A stretch of 64,000 nucleotides of DNA from Bacillota bacterium (lineage in GTDB: Bacteria; Bacillota; Clostridia; Acetivibrionales; DSM-1351), in NCBI GenBank assembly GCA_023397905.1, contig JAEWSZ010000170.1, positions 10,883 through 74,882 on the forward strand, written 5' to 3'. Of the stretch, positions 52,258 to 60,900 are shown piece after piece. The position numbers and the translations under genes were made by a program. Positions within the stretch are counted from its first letter, which is position 1; each line of letters starts with the position of its first letter. Below the pieces are notes generated by a model. It made no database searches and was not told the origin of the DNA. It was given only the letters and a program-made list of their open reading frames with translations.

Positions 52258-52467
52258 TTAATATTGTAAGTTGGTGGTATAATATATGTTCAACAATGTC
52301 ATGAAAATCTTATCCATGGAAGCCTTCAGCAAATTTGTGGCGGGAGCCGTAGTGCAGGTCGCGGAAATCAATGTGGCTGTCAACTTGCTTATTGCCTCCA
52401 ACATCCCTTTTACATTGGCATTTTCACCGAGCAATAATCTGTTTGCCAAGGAAGTACTATTAACCAT
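52258..52467 (-). CDS. Possible small protein of 69 residues
   Basis: An ATG with AGGAG eight bases upstream opens a 69-residue frame starting MVNSTSLANRLLLGENANVK and containing LTATLISATCTTAPATNLLK. I do not recognise it. There is an overlapping hydrophobic frame on the other strand without a ribosome site. It lies alone between the kinase promoter and the exporter terminator. Confidence 0.35.
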   Translation of the reverse strand: MVNSTSLANRLLLGENANVKGMLEAISKLTATLISATCTTAPATNLLKASMDKIFMTLLNIYYTTNLQY

Positions 52468-52663
52468 ATTCATATCTCCTACCATAACCATTGCTTTTTC
52501 AATACCCTTCCAGGGAGGAGATCTTGCGCTGTTATAGACGGAATAAAGGTGGCAAAGCCGCTTTGTTTGCGCGGTGCGGCCGTTTCTGGTCACACTGTGC
52601 CTCTTTCCCGGCTGTAATGTTTTGGGTTCTGCAATTATACTAAGGAAATTCTGGCACGCGTAT

Positions 52664-52724
52664 AAAAAATGCCCGCAGGCGCCATGGGACCGTTTATACG
52701 ATCTCATAGCCCACAGCAGGCATT
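52664..52724 (-). terminator. Terminator of the MMPL exporter gene
   Basis: On the minus strand AATGCCTGC... pairs with ...GCGGGCATT and is followed by six T residues. An inner TGGG/CCCA step extends the stem. Confidence 0.7.
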
Positions 52725-52735
52725 GATTGCAAACT

Positions 52736-55700
52736 TTAATCCATGCTTTCCCCAACCAATTGAGTATCCGGCCTATCCTGTCCCGCCGCTATTCTGCCGG
52801 CTATGGACATGAGCGCGGGAACTGCTACGGGAAGCAGTACAAAGGCCAGCAGGAACAGCCCTATAATAACGCATATGGCCAATTCCATCAACACAATGAT
52901 GTTGGAAGGATACAGGGTGGCAAAGGTTCCGGCAAGTATAACCGCCGCCGATATTATTACCCCTCCTATGTTTTTCGCCGCGGTAACAACCGCCTCTCTG
53001 ACCGGGAGATGCGGGTATTCCCTGTAGCGCCTCATAAAGAATATGCTGTAGTCCACTCCGAGGGACGCAATGGTTATAAATGAGAAGAATGGCACATTCC
53101 AGGACAGGCCTTCTCTGGCGCTGCTGAACAGCAGTTTTGAAATAAATGCCGTCGCCGATATGGAAGCATAGTATGCGCCCACCAGTGATGCGATAATATA
53201 AACCGGAATCCAGAAATCCTTTATTACGATTATCAGCAGTACAAATATGGACGCCAGAACGATTCCCTGTGTGAAGGTTATGTCATGGGTCGCTATATTG
53301 CGCAGGTCATATGAGCTTGCAGCCGTCCCCGTTACGCCGTAATCCGCTCCGGCAAGCACACTTCCCTTAAGCTGGCTGTCCACCATATTTTTTATGTCCT
53401 CCACCAGATTTATGGATTCGTCGGAATATGGCTCAGAATCGGTAACAACAGTTATTTTGGCTATCTTTCTGTCCCCTGACATATACATATCAAGCATTTT
53501 GGCAATATCGGCATTGCCAAAGACTTCGTCAGGTATATAAAAGCTTTCCGCAGAGGTGAGCTGGGTCAGGAAATCACTGCTTTTGTCTATTCCGCCGGAA
53601 ATTCCGCCCAGGCCGTCACTGCTTTTATTGATCCCGTCCTTCAACTGCTCCATCCCGCTTCCAAGACTGTTCAAGCCGTTATACAGCGTTTCCTGCCCAT
53701 TCCTTATTTTTGCGGCGCCCCTGTTTAGCTGGGCCATACTGGCTATTACCTGCTTCTGTCCCGCACTGCCTTGCCTGAGTCCGGCTGAAAGCGCCTTCGC
53801 CCCCTGCTCCAGTTCATTGATACCCGAAACCAGCCCCGAGCTTGCCCCCGTGCCGTCCGTGATGGTCTGCAAACCGGCCTCAGCCTGGGCCAGGCCTGCT
53901 GTCAGCATATCATAGTTTGAATTGGCCTGGGCCAGACCCGAGGATATTTTGTCCAGGGCTCCGGTCAGATTGTCTATCATGGCTTTAAGGCTTCCCACAT
54001 CAGGATCGCCCGGCAATTTGGCGTCAACCTTTTTAACGCTTCCCTGCATCATCACCGCCAGTTGCTTCAAAGGCTCTATGGAGTCGGCCAGGGATTTATA
54101 GCCCTGCCCCAGTGAACTGTAGCCCCGGTTTATTTCATCCAGCTTTCCTGAAACTGTTTTAAGACCGCTGTTTACACCTGCAACACCCTGGTTTAACTGC
54201 TCTATGCCAGCTGCCAGGCCATCTGCGCCCCCGGCGCCCTGTTCCATGGCGGCGTCAATCTTTTCCAGCCCTGCGGTTACGGCCGCCATACCCTTCTGCA
54301 GTTCTCCTGTCCCGCCCGCCAGGTCTTTCACCTGTGAAATATCCGGTGAGGGCAGGTTATCACTGATTTTGTCCAGGCCGTCCTGAACCTTGTGCACACC
54401 GTCATTGGCATCGGACAGTCCGTCAACCACGGTCCTGGTCTGGCTATTCGTATACAGGTCCTCTATTTTGGCGCCTTTAGGCCTGGTTGGTCCGGATACC
54501 TCTTTGATGCCTTTGAGACCGCCCAGTTTTCCGGTCAGTTCGTCAATAGCAGCCAGATATTTGTTATTGTCCATGGCCTCCTTGTTTTCTATGACAATGG
54601 TTATGGGCATTGCCTTACCTGCTCCGAACTTTTCGGCAACAATGTTAAAACCTTTTACCGAAGGATTGTCGGCACTTAAATCCTTGATATTATCAAAGGA
54701 CAGTTTGTGAGTGTTGAATATAATAACAGGAATGAGTATAAGGGCCACGATGAGCAGTGATATTGCAGGATGCCTGACCGAGGCCGAAGTGATCCTTTCC
54801 CACGTTTTGCTCTCCTTGTGCCCTTCCGAATGCTTTGAAGGCCAGAACAGCTTTCCCGCCAGTATTTTCATCAGCAGCGGAGTGAGGGTCATTATTTCTC
54901 CAAGAAGTACGGCTATGCCTATGGCGACCGCGTTTGCCGACCTGTAGACCGGAAACTGCACGAAGCTAAGGCTGGCAAAGCCCATAAATACTGTAAGGCC
55001 GCTGTATATGACTGTTTTGCCCGCGGTTTTATATGCGGTCACAATCGCTTCGTTTACCGTCAGGCCATGCCCGAGCTCCTCCTTGAATCTGTTGAACAGC
55101 AGTATGTGATAATCGGTGCCTATCCCGAACAGCACCAGTATAATAAACATCTGGGTGAAGCTTGTTATGGGAAAATCGAACCTGTCGATCAGAATGCCCA
55201 CTATCCCCATGGAGCACAGGTAGGAAACTCCCACCGCCAGCAGAGACACCAGCGGGGTGACGACGGACCGGAACATGATTATTAAAACCACCAGTATGAA
55301 TATTATGGTTATAATGGCGCTTTTATCCACGCCCTCTCCCACACTGTTTACATAATCATTTCTTATGGCCAGATCTCCGGTAATGTAATGCTCTACCTTG
55401 ATATCCTTTAATTCATTACCGAAATCATTTATTACTGTCTGGGTATCTTTTGTGCCCTTTTCAAAATTCACCTGCACCAGCAGGGTGGTGTTATCCTCCG
55501 AGACCAGTTGTTCCTTCGCCTCCGGCGTGCCGAAAGGGTCTATGATATTGATTATCCCAAACTTTTCCCTGTCTTCCTCCAGTCTGGCTATACCCTTTTC
55601 TATTTCGGCGTTTTCGGCTGCCGAAATTCCCTTTTCGTCGGTGAAAACCAGCAATATGGTCTCTCCTCCCGACGTCCCCATTTTATCCAGAATTTTAGAG

Positions 55701-55849
55701 GCCACTCTTGAGGGTGCGTCTTCACTTATGGTCGTTTCACCTTTTTGGTTGATGATCTGTTTTAAATCAGGCTGGTTTATTGTAAACAGTATTGTGGCAA
55801 CAAGCCACACCGCCAATAATATCCAGCGATACTTCAATATCTTCCGCAT
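52736..55849 (-). CDS. MMPL/RND family exporter with coiled-coil extracellular loop
   Basis: This 1037-residue protein has the 12-helix MMPL layout: one helix at about residues 6-25, an extracellular domain, five helices with SFTQMFIILVLFGIGTDYHI (the RND family GxxxD pair) near 230, and a repeated set at the C-terminus with FSFITIASLGVDYSIFFMRR. The second extracellular loop (about 490-790) is a Gly/Leu/Gln-rich heptad region of the YhgE/Pip kind. Such pumps export lipids or drugs by proton motive force. The ATG at 55849 has a perfect GGAGGTA site; the upstream frame to 55951 lacks one. A divergent TetR gene likely controls it. Confidence 0.9.
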   Translation of the reverse strand: MRKILKYRWILLAVWLVATILFTINQPDLKQIINQKGETTISEDAPSRVASKILDKMGTSGGETILLVFTDEKGISAAENAEIEKGIARLEEDREKFGIINIIDPFGTPEAKEQLVSEDNTTLLVQVNFEKGTKDTQTVINDFGNELKDIKVEHYITGDLAIRNDYVNSVGEGVDKSAIITIIFILVVLIIMFRSVVTPLVSLLAVGVSYLCSMGIVGILIDRFDFPITSFTQMFIILVLFGIGTDYHILLFNRFKEELGHGLTVNEAIVTAYKTAGKTVIYSGLTVFMGFASLSFVQFPVYRSANAVAIGIAVLLGEIMTLTPLLMKILAGKLFWPSKHSEGHKESKTWERITSASVRHPAISLLIVALILIPVIIFNTHKLSFDNIKDLSADNPSVKGFNIVAEKFGAGKAMPITIVIENKEAMDNNKYLAAIDELTGKLGGLKGIKEVSGPTRPKGAKIEDLYTNSQTRTVVDGLSDANDGVHKVQDGLDKISDNLPSPDISQVKDLAGGTGELQKGMAAVTAGLEKIDAAMEQGAGGADGLAAGIEQLNQGVAGVNSGLKTVSGKLDEINRGYSSLGQGYKSLADSIEPLKQLAVMMQGSVKKVDAKLPGDPDVGSLKAMIDNLTGALDKISSGLAQANSNYDMLTAGLAQAEAGLQTITDGTGASSGLVSGINELEQGAKALSAGLRQGSAGQKQVIASMAQLNRGAAKIRNGQETLYNGLNSLGSGMEQLKDGINKSSDGLGGISGGIDKSSDFLTQLTSAESFYIPDEVFGNADIAKMLDMYMSGDRKIAKITVVTDSEPYSDESINLVEDIKNMVDSQLKGSVLAGADYGVTGTAASSYDLRNIATHDITFTQGIVLASIFVLLIIVIKDFWIPVYIIASLVGAYYASISATAFISKLLFSSAREGLSWNVPFFSFITIASLGVDYSIFFMRRYREYPHLPVREAVVTAAKNIGGVIISAAVILAGTFATLYPSNIIVLMELAICVIIGLFLLAFVLLPVAVPALMSIAGRIAAGQDRPDTQLVGESMD

Positions 55850-55957
55850 ATATGCTACCTCCGTTGACTTTTTTGTACAGTCCGGCATATTCAAGCCGGT
55901 ATTCATCTCCGGTCCTGTCTTCCGGGACCCATGGAATTCATCTTCTGCCATTTATAT

Positions 55958-55983
55958 ACATATGTTGTTTTATCAACATGTGT
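55958..55983. promoter_or_regulatory. TetR operator between exporter and regulator genes
   Basis: ACATATGTTG and CAACATGTGT flank TTTTAT: a 26-bp palindrome with one mismatched pair. A minus-strand TATAAT lies next to it, and a plus-strand TTGTTT-17-TATAAT (55965-55993) overlaps it. Confidence 0.7.
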
Positions 55984-56098
55984 ATATTATAATTTACGTG
56001 TTGCATAAAATTCAATCGTCAATGTATAATACAAATGTATAATTATTGACACTTTTATTTGTTCTGTTGAAATAAAATTTGAAAAGAGGATACACGGA

Positions 56099-56668
56099 GT
56101 GAATACACAGAGTACGGACAGGCGGGTCCGCCGGACAAAAAAATTACTTTTGCAGGGGCTGACACAGCTGCTGTCCCAGAAGAAGATCAACAAGATCACC
56201 GTGAAGGAGCTCACCGAGCTGGTGGATGTCAACCGGGCGACTTTTTACCTGTATTATAAGGATATATTTGACATGCTGGATCAAATAGAGAATGAAATGT
56301 TTGAAAATTTCAGCGAAGCTCTCGCCAAATACAACAGCAAAGGTGTCACCAAAGACAATTCCCTGTCTTTTTTCACCTTCATTTTTGAATATGTGCAGGA
56401 ATACGCGGACATGTGCAAAATTCTGCTTGGCCCCGACGGTGACTACTCTTTTGTGGAAAAGCTTAAAGCCATCATCAAGACCACTTTTCTTCCGCCAATC
56501 GACAGTAAAATCACCAAAATCAAGGGCCAGTATTTTATGCCTTTCGTTATTTCAGGCTGCATAGGAACAATCCAGCAGTGGCTTGAAGCGGATATGAAGC
56601 CCGAACCCAAGGCGATGGCGGAGTTTGTGGTGGAAGTGATCGTCAACAGCAGCAATGTTTCCATGTAG
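56099..56668 (+). CDS. TetR family regulator of the divergent exporter
   Basis: This 189-residue regulator has a TetR helix-turn-helix with VRRTKKLLLQGLTQLLSQKK then TVKELTELVDVNRATFYLYY at about residues 34-53. The C-terminal half (FTFIFEYVQEYADMCKILLG, ISGCIGTIQQWLE) is like the TetR_C_7/DhaS-type domain. It starts at GTG with AGAGG nine bases upstream. It is divergent from the MMPL gene and probably represses it through the palindrome at 55958-55983. Confidence 0.88.
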   Translation: MNTQSTDRRVRRTKKLLLQGLTQLLSQKKINKITVKELTELVDVNRATFYLYYKDIFDMLDQIENEMFENFSEALAKYNSKGVTKDNSLSFFTFIFEYVQEYADMCKILLGPDGDYSFVEKLKAIIKTTFLPPIDSKITKIKGQYFMPFVISGCIGTIQQWLEADMKPEPKAMAEFVVEVIVNSSNVSM

Positions 56669-56679
56669 GCGGGTGTAAT

Positions 56680-57290
56680 TGAAATTTTCCAAAGTAGCGT
56701 CCACACGTATATAATTGAAATACCACCTCTTTTCTTCCTGGAAATAGAGGTGGTACTCATGTTCTTTTCTGCCCTATCAGATTACCGAATATTTGCAGTG
56801 CCATAAAATTAATTGGGTATTCCATAATGCTCTTAATTGCTCCCAGAAGCATAATCTGAATCTAATTCCTAAATTTGCAGCGGTTAACCGCGCAGGGCGT
56901 TTACTTGCCCTCGATACGCCGTACGCTTTGTGCATACGCTTCCTCGGATTACGCTGCATTTCCATCGTTTTGTTTCCCATAGGCCTCCGGCGTCATGTAG
57001 CCGTTGCTCTCATGTAACCTGTAATGCCGATGATATATCTCAATGTACAAGAATACGGCTTTCTTTGCCTCCTCCCGAGTCCTGAAATGGAAGTCGTTCT
57101 GATACTCCTGCTTGAGCTTTCCCCAGAAGCTTTCCATCGGTGCGTTGTCCCAGCAGTTCCCCTTCCGGCTCATGGAGCAGGTAAAGCTATGCTCGCTGAG
57201 CAATGTCTGGTACTCATGTGAGCAATACTGGTTTCCCCGGTCCGAGTGCAACAGCACGCCCTTGGGGCCCGCGCCGCATACGCGCCTGCT
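56680..57290 (-). mobile_element. Truncated IS3-family insertion sequence
   Basis: A 3'-end fragment: the C-terminal part of an IS3-type transposase (next entry), a non-coding tail, and a likely terminal inverted repeat beginning TGAAATTTTCCAAAGTAGCG at 56680. The other end is missing; homology is lost at about 57265-57300, where a different gene begins. The left border lies 11 bp after the TetR stop codon. Confidence 0.65.
56949..57287 (-). pseudogene. IS3-family transposase OrfB, C-terminal fragment
   Basis: The frame reads GPKGVLLHSDRGNQYCSHEY, then SRKGNCWDNAPMESFWGKLK and EIYHRHYRLHESNGYMTPEA. These are the second Asp and the Glu of the DDE integrase triad of IS3/IS150-type OrfB and the conserved C-terminus. 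The first half of the protein, with the first Asp, is absent, so it is dead. An ATG at 57257 opens the frame, but it is not the native start. Confidence 0.85.
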
Positions 57291-57295
57291 TTAAA

Positions 57296-57626
57296 CAATC
57301 TATCACCAGGCCTTGCAGCAGTTTTATCGCTTGTGTTTAAGTTGCCGACTCCAGTAACGTTGGCAGTGGGAGTAATTTCATTAGCATTAGGTTCGACACA
57401 AAGTGAGGTTAGTATTATTACCTCGCTTTCTCTCGCTGGAGAGGATTATTTAGATGAAGTTTATGATTTTATGTACGATAATCCAGATTACGATCTTATA
57501 GAAGTAAAATTACCATTTCTTGAATTTGTTGAAGAATTTGTTGAAAAAGGGTTTAGAATTGTTACGGGTATAGGAATGGTTACTAGAGTACATTCTAGTT
57601 CTGGACATGGATGGATTATGATGTAA
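57296..57626 (+). pseudogene. Gene lacking its 5' end at the IS3 junction
   Basis: From about 57296 the plus strand reads as a good, AT-rich protein: LSPGLAAVLSLVFKLPTPVT, a hydrophobic segment, then DEVYDFMYDNPDYDLIEVKL and GIGMVTRVHSSSGHGWIMM at the end. Upstream, the same frame runs into IS3 antisense sequence, so the native start is lost; an ATG-like start inside the IS (57246) would give a chimeric 126-residue product. I do not recognise the family. Its sense strand faces the next orphan gene. Confidence 0.55.
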
Positions 57627-57636
57627 AAACTTTTTA

Positions 57637-58128
57637 TTAATCTTGAGAAAGAGTAATTAAGTCATTAACATACTTATAATCGAATTTGGAATCTATAATT
57701 TTATAGTATCCATTATGTAATCCCGGTTTGTTAGATCTAATAGAAAGAACAGACAAATTATCTAACCATATTTCATTAATATATATATAGTAATATGTTG
57801 GTGGGTCAAATCTAAATCTATAAGAAAAATTAATATCATTCTTATGTTCAAAAATTTCTTCTCTATTTGTATTTGTTGATTTTTTTAAAGGTTTCAAATT
57901 TAAATCACTAAAATATTTAAAAATAAGAGTATTATTATTTAAATTATCACTAGCCTTAGTAGTTGACACACCATCAGAATTATTTAAGTCAAAATGACAA
58001 CTATACGGATTATCTCCGATGTTATTTAAAGGGTTGTAGGGGATTAGATAATATATATAATTTAGATAAAAGTATATTAACAAAGAAACAAACAACAGTA
58101 TACATAGTAAATATTTAATTCTTTTCAT
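57637..58128 (-). CDS. AT-rich orphan membrane-anchored protein
   Basis: This 163-residue protein has one N-terminal membrane anchor (IKYLLCILLFVSLLIYFYL) and an Asn/Tyr/Asp-rich extracellular domain with RFRFDPPTYYYIYINEIWLD near residue 105. I do not recognise it. AAAGGA lies ten bases before the ATG at 58128. Base composition is about the most AT-rich in the window. With the decapitated gene next to it, tail to tail, it looks like the remains of a transferred two-gene unit. Confidence 0.65.
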   Translation of the reverse strand: MKRIKYLLCILLFVSLLIYFYLNYIYYLIPYNPLNNIGDNPYSCHFDLNNSDGVSTTKASDNLNNNTLIFKYFSDLNLKPLKKSTNTNREEIFEHKNDINFSYRFRFDPPTYYYIYINEIWLDNLSVLSIRSNKPGLHNGYYKIIDSKFDYKYVNDLITLSQD

Positions 58129-58275
58129 TTTAGCCAATTCCTTTAACCTATTTAAAATAGTCTGTGCATTCCATAATATGTAAATCTTATCACGATATTC
58201 ACATTTATAGGTTACATGTACATTACATTTTCATCTTTCTTTTCAACTAATCCCTAAAGATCAATTTAAGGGTAA

Positions 58276-58482
58276 TTAGAACATAGGACCGCAGGATATT
58301 GCAAAATCTTGAAAATATGCAATTTTAAAGTTCCTGTTAGTTACAGAGTTGAAAAGTCAACGGGTTTAGAGCCGTTGAACATTGAAAATAATATGGTATC
58401 AATTCCAACCAAAAACGGCAAATGGGTTACAGAGTGCCTCCAAGAGCTGCAACCAAATTTAGACATCATCACATCAAAATAA
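58276..58482 (+). pseudogene. Possible remnant of a coding region
   Basis: An open stretch of 68 codons reads like protein (KVPVSYRVEKSTGLEPLNIE, then IPTKNGKWVTECLQELQPNL) and ends in TAA, but there is no start codon with a ribosome site. Family unknown. It may be the tail of a gene lost by rearrangement. Confidence 0.3.
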
Positions 58483-58764
58483 AATACGAGTCCATATTGA
58501 TTATATTAATGGCCTATTATGCAAAAATAGAACACATTGACATTTCATTTTGGATATATTATCAGTAAAATTATAACCAGTGTTTTATTTTTGTATGTTT
58601 AACAATATATTGTAATTATGGTTATATTATACCAGTAAGAAAATGTTAAATAAAGGGGGTTTTTTTAATTTTATAGCACCGTTTTAAAACAAAAAAACTA
58701 CCGTCAAACCGTCCGCCATAAGGCAGTATACACTGAGCTAAATTGCTTATGAGCACTGCAAAGC

Positions 58765-58793
58765 TTGACAGATTAATAAAAAGAATATATATT
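58765..58793 (+). promoter_or_regulatory. Promoter of the crotonase gene
   Basis: TTGACA (58765-58770), 17 bp, TATATT (58788-58793). The -10 box is the left end of the palindrome. Confidence 0.75.
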
Positions 58794-58827
58794 GATACTA
58801 GTATCTATAGATACTAGTATCAATATA
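58788..58827. promoter_or_regulatory. Perfect 40-bp palindrome, operator of the crotonase gene
   Basis: All 40 bases form a perfect inverted repeat centred between 58807 and 58808. It is built from two copies of the self-complementary 12-mer GATACTAGTATC spaced by TATA. It overlaps the -10 box and the start point, so it is an ideal repressor site. The TetR gene at 60091 is the obvious candidate. Confidence 0.85.
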
Positions 58828-58842
58828 GGAGAGTGATTCATT

Positions 58843-59736
58843 ATGGCAGAAAATCCGCAGCGTCATTGGGAGGGGGCTGTCAAGCCCTTAAGCTTCGAGC
58901 AATACTCGGATAAGTACAAAGATTATTTTGTTATGAAAAGAAAAAATGGGATACTGGAGGTGAGAATGTGTACGGATGACGGTCCTTATCAGCATACCTG
59001 GGGTGGGCATGACGCTTTATGTCAGGCTTGGGTCGATATTGGCAATGATCCGGAAAATGAAGTATTGATCATTACCGGTACCGGAGACAAATGGTATACC
59101 ATCCCCTATTCGAATGATCCGGAAAAGCGCAAGGCACAGGGGAACTGGGATAATCTTCCTTTCAGAGAATGGTCAACCGACAGTATGATGCGCCAATACA
59201 AGGGCTCATATAAACTGCTTGAAAATCTGATTTTTCAACTTGACATTCCTACAATCGCAGTCGTCAACGGTCCCGGCACACATACGGAATTTGCACTGGC
59301 CTGCGACCTGACGTTATGTGCTCCTGATGCCTATTTCTTCGAAAATCATTTTATTTTCGGCGTTGCACCCGGCGACGGCATGTATCTCATCATGCAGGAA
59401 CTCCTCGGGTTGAAAAGAGCTGCGTACTATATGTATACGGGAGAAAACATAAATGCCGGGACAGCGAAGGAACTTGGTTTGGTGAACGAAGTGCTTCCCA
59501 GAGAAAATTTACTTTCCAGAGCATGGGAACTCGCAGAAAATATGATGAAGCGACCGCATGGGTGCCGCTATATGACAAGCCAGATTGCGAAACGTCCCTG
59601 GAAAAAACGCTTAGTAGAGGATCTGGAGCATAATATGATGCATCAACATTTCGATATGGCGGCGGAACGGGATACAGGTACAGAAGAACTGAAGAAGCTG
59701 ATGCCTACAAAAGTCCCTTTTGTAAATAAAGACTAG
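58843..59736 (+). CDS. Crotonase-superfamily hydrolase resembling 6-oxocamphor hydrolase
   Basis: This 297-residue protein has the crotonase core (VLIITGTGDKWYTIPYS, IPTIAVVNGPGTHTEFALAC) but not the GGG oxyanion loop or Glu pair of enoyl-CoA hydratases. From memory it aligns with 6-oxocamphor hydrolase: His147 (GTHTE) with His122, His169 (ENHF) with His145, and Asp178 (APGDGM) with Asp154, the residues used there to cleave a C-C bond of a cyclic beta-diketone by retro-Claisen hydrolysis. The true substrate is unknown and no CoA pathway genes are nearby. AGGAG lies upstream of the ATG; a perfect palindrome covers the promoter. Confidence 0.82.
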   Translation: MAENPQRHWEGAVKPLSFEQYSDKYKDYFVMKRKNGILEVRMCTDDGPYQHTWGGHDALCQAWVDIGNDPENEVLIITGTGDKWYTIPYSNDPEKRKAQGNWDNLPFREWSTDSMMRQYKGSYKLLENLIFQLDIPTIAVVNGPGTHTEFALACDLTLCAPDAYFFENHFIFGVAPGDGMYLIMQELLGLKRAAYYMYTGENINAGTAKELGLVNEVLPRENLLSRAWELAENMMKRPHGCRYMTSQIAKRPWKKRLVEDLEHNMMHQHFDMAAERDTGTEELKKLMPTKVPFVNKD

Positions 59737-60090
59737 ATTTCAGCATCTGCCTCATGTGTATGGGAATAAAACAGCATATAAAAAGTTCAAGGAGTGCGGA
59801 ACTTTATTGGTAAATAAAGTATATAGTGCTATCAAATGGAGGCAATTCTTGTTGATTCGAGGACAAGACCTGCCTCTATTTGTAATATGGTGAATATGTC
59901 CAATAGATATTTCAATTGCCATGCTTTCACTAGACTGCAGCATACCAGGATACCTTATATCTTCTGACTGCAATATGAATACCAGATGTCTTTTGTGTTT
60001 ATTGAAATCTCTACAAATCATTTTTTTCATAGCACAACGAATATTGTGTGATATAATATAAAAAAATCACCCAGTTGGGAGAATATACAG
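59737..60090. other. 354-bp gap between crotonase and TetR genes
   Basis: No gene is supported. A 92-codon minus-strand frame (59752-60030) lacks a ribosome site and family features. A TTGTGTGA-TATAATATA stretch near 60045-60060 may be the TetR promoter region. Confidence 0.4.
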
Positions 60091-60723
60091 ATGGAAAAAA
60101 GCAACTTGCATGGTGACATCCAGCCATCTTTAAGCTGGCATGACAGGAAGAAGGCGAAGACAAGAGCCGTTATTCAGCGTGAGGCGCTGAGACTGTTCAA
60201 AGAGCAAGGGTATAATGAGACAACGATAGAACAGATAGCAGAGGCCTCGGAAATTTCACGTGTAACTTTCTTCCGGTATTTTGCGACTAAGGCCGAAGTT
60301 GTTCTTTGTGACATTGACTTTATTGATAATACTGTTATTGAGGCAACCCTGTCCGAGCCTGAAGAAATGAGTCTGATTCAAGCCCTGCGCAATGCGATTT
60401 CCAAATTATATCTAAAGAGCTCCGACGAAGAATTAGAAATGCTAAAAGCGCGTTTTCTTTTATTGCGTACGATTCCTGAACTGCACAATGCCACACTGAG
60501 CTATTTTTCCGGAAAAATCCGGTTAATCAGCGAAATGGTGGCAAAACGGACCGGACGCAGTCCGGATGACTTTGCAGTATGTAACTTTGCCGGTGTGATT
60601 GGTGGAATCTGGAGCGCCGCATGGGTCAGTACGGAAGAAGATATATCAGAAGGATGCGTCTATAGATTCTACAAGTTGCTGGATGCCGGTCTAAAGCATC
60701 TTGAAGAGGGGCTACCCATATAA
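60091..60723 (+). CDS. TetR family regulator, probably of the crotonase gene
   Basis: This 210-residue regulator has an N-terminal helix-turn-helix: KTRAVIQREALRLFKEQGYN, TTIEQIAEASEISRVTFFRY at about residues 48-67, and an AcrR-like C-terminal domain (FLLLRTIPELHNATLSYF). GGGAGA lies before the ATG. It is the only regulator next to the crotonase and the 40-bp palindrome has the symmetry TetR dimers bind, so it likely senses the diketone-like substrate. This pairing is inference. Confidence 0.88.
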   Translation: MEKSNLHGDIQPSLSWHDRKKAKTRAVIQREALRLFKEQGYNETTIEQIAEASEISRVTFFRYFATKAEVVLCDIDFIDNTVIEATLSEPEEMSLIQALRNAISKLYLKSSDEELEMLKARFLLLRTIPELHNATLSYFSGKIRLISEMVAKRTGRSPDDFAVCNFAGVIGGIWSAAWVSTEEDISEGCVYRFYKLLDAGLKHLEEGLPI

Positions 60724-60789
60724 ATTATTTTCCGAAGAGTCAAATAGATGGATATAATATTACACTACTATGTTATCTTTTTATGTAAA

Positions 60790-60900
60790 CCCTGTGTTGC
60801 GCTTGGTGCAGGCTCCAACGTAAGAACTGAATTTATACTTCTCTGTCTCGGGTATAACGTAAACAAATTACATTCAAAAATCCCAAATGAACGGTGCTGA
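60790..60900 (+). pseudogene. IS1182-type transposase, C-terminal remnant
   Basis: The frame reads GAGSNVRTEFILLCLGYNVN followed by KLHSKIPNERC and a stop. The pattern of Glu, hydrophobic helix, then NxNKLHxKI marks the extreme C-terminus of IS1182-family transposases. Nothing upstream continues it. A GGAGTATCGC/GCGACACTCC imperfect inverted pair at about 60920-60963 may be the element's end. Confidence 0.6.

Larger units (their letters stand above)
58129..58842. other. 714-bp AT-rich gap before the crotonase gene
   Basis: Holds a possible gene remnant at 58276-58482 and, at its right end, the promoter and palindromic operator of the crotonase gene. The rest shows nothing I can name. Confidence 0.5.

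Noticed and set aside
52286..52537. An 83-codon hydrophobic plus-strand frame
   Set aside because: No ribosome site before its ATG; the minus-strand frame over the same bases has one, so that was listed instead at low confidence.
56443..56760. A 105-codon minus-strand frame across the IS3 end and the TetR gene
   Set aside because: It crosses the IS border into antisense of the TetR gene, so it cannot be a native gene of either.
57246..57290. A one-base frameshift inside the IS3 transposase
   Set aside because: A different frame upstream of 57260 could also be read as transposase-like, but the plus strand there already reads as the neighbouring gene, so simple truncation explains the data better.
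59752..60030. A 92-codon minus-strand frame between the crotonase and TetR genes
   Set aside because: No ribosome site, no recognisable motif, and mixed composition; probably chance.
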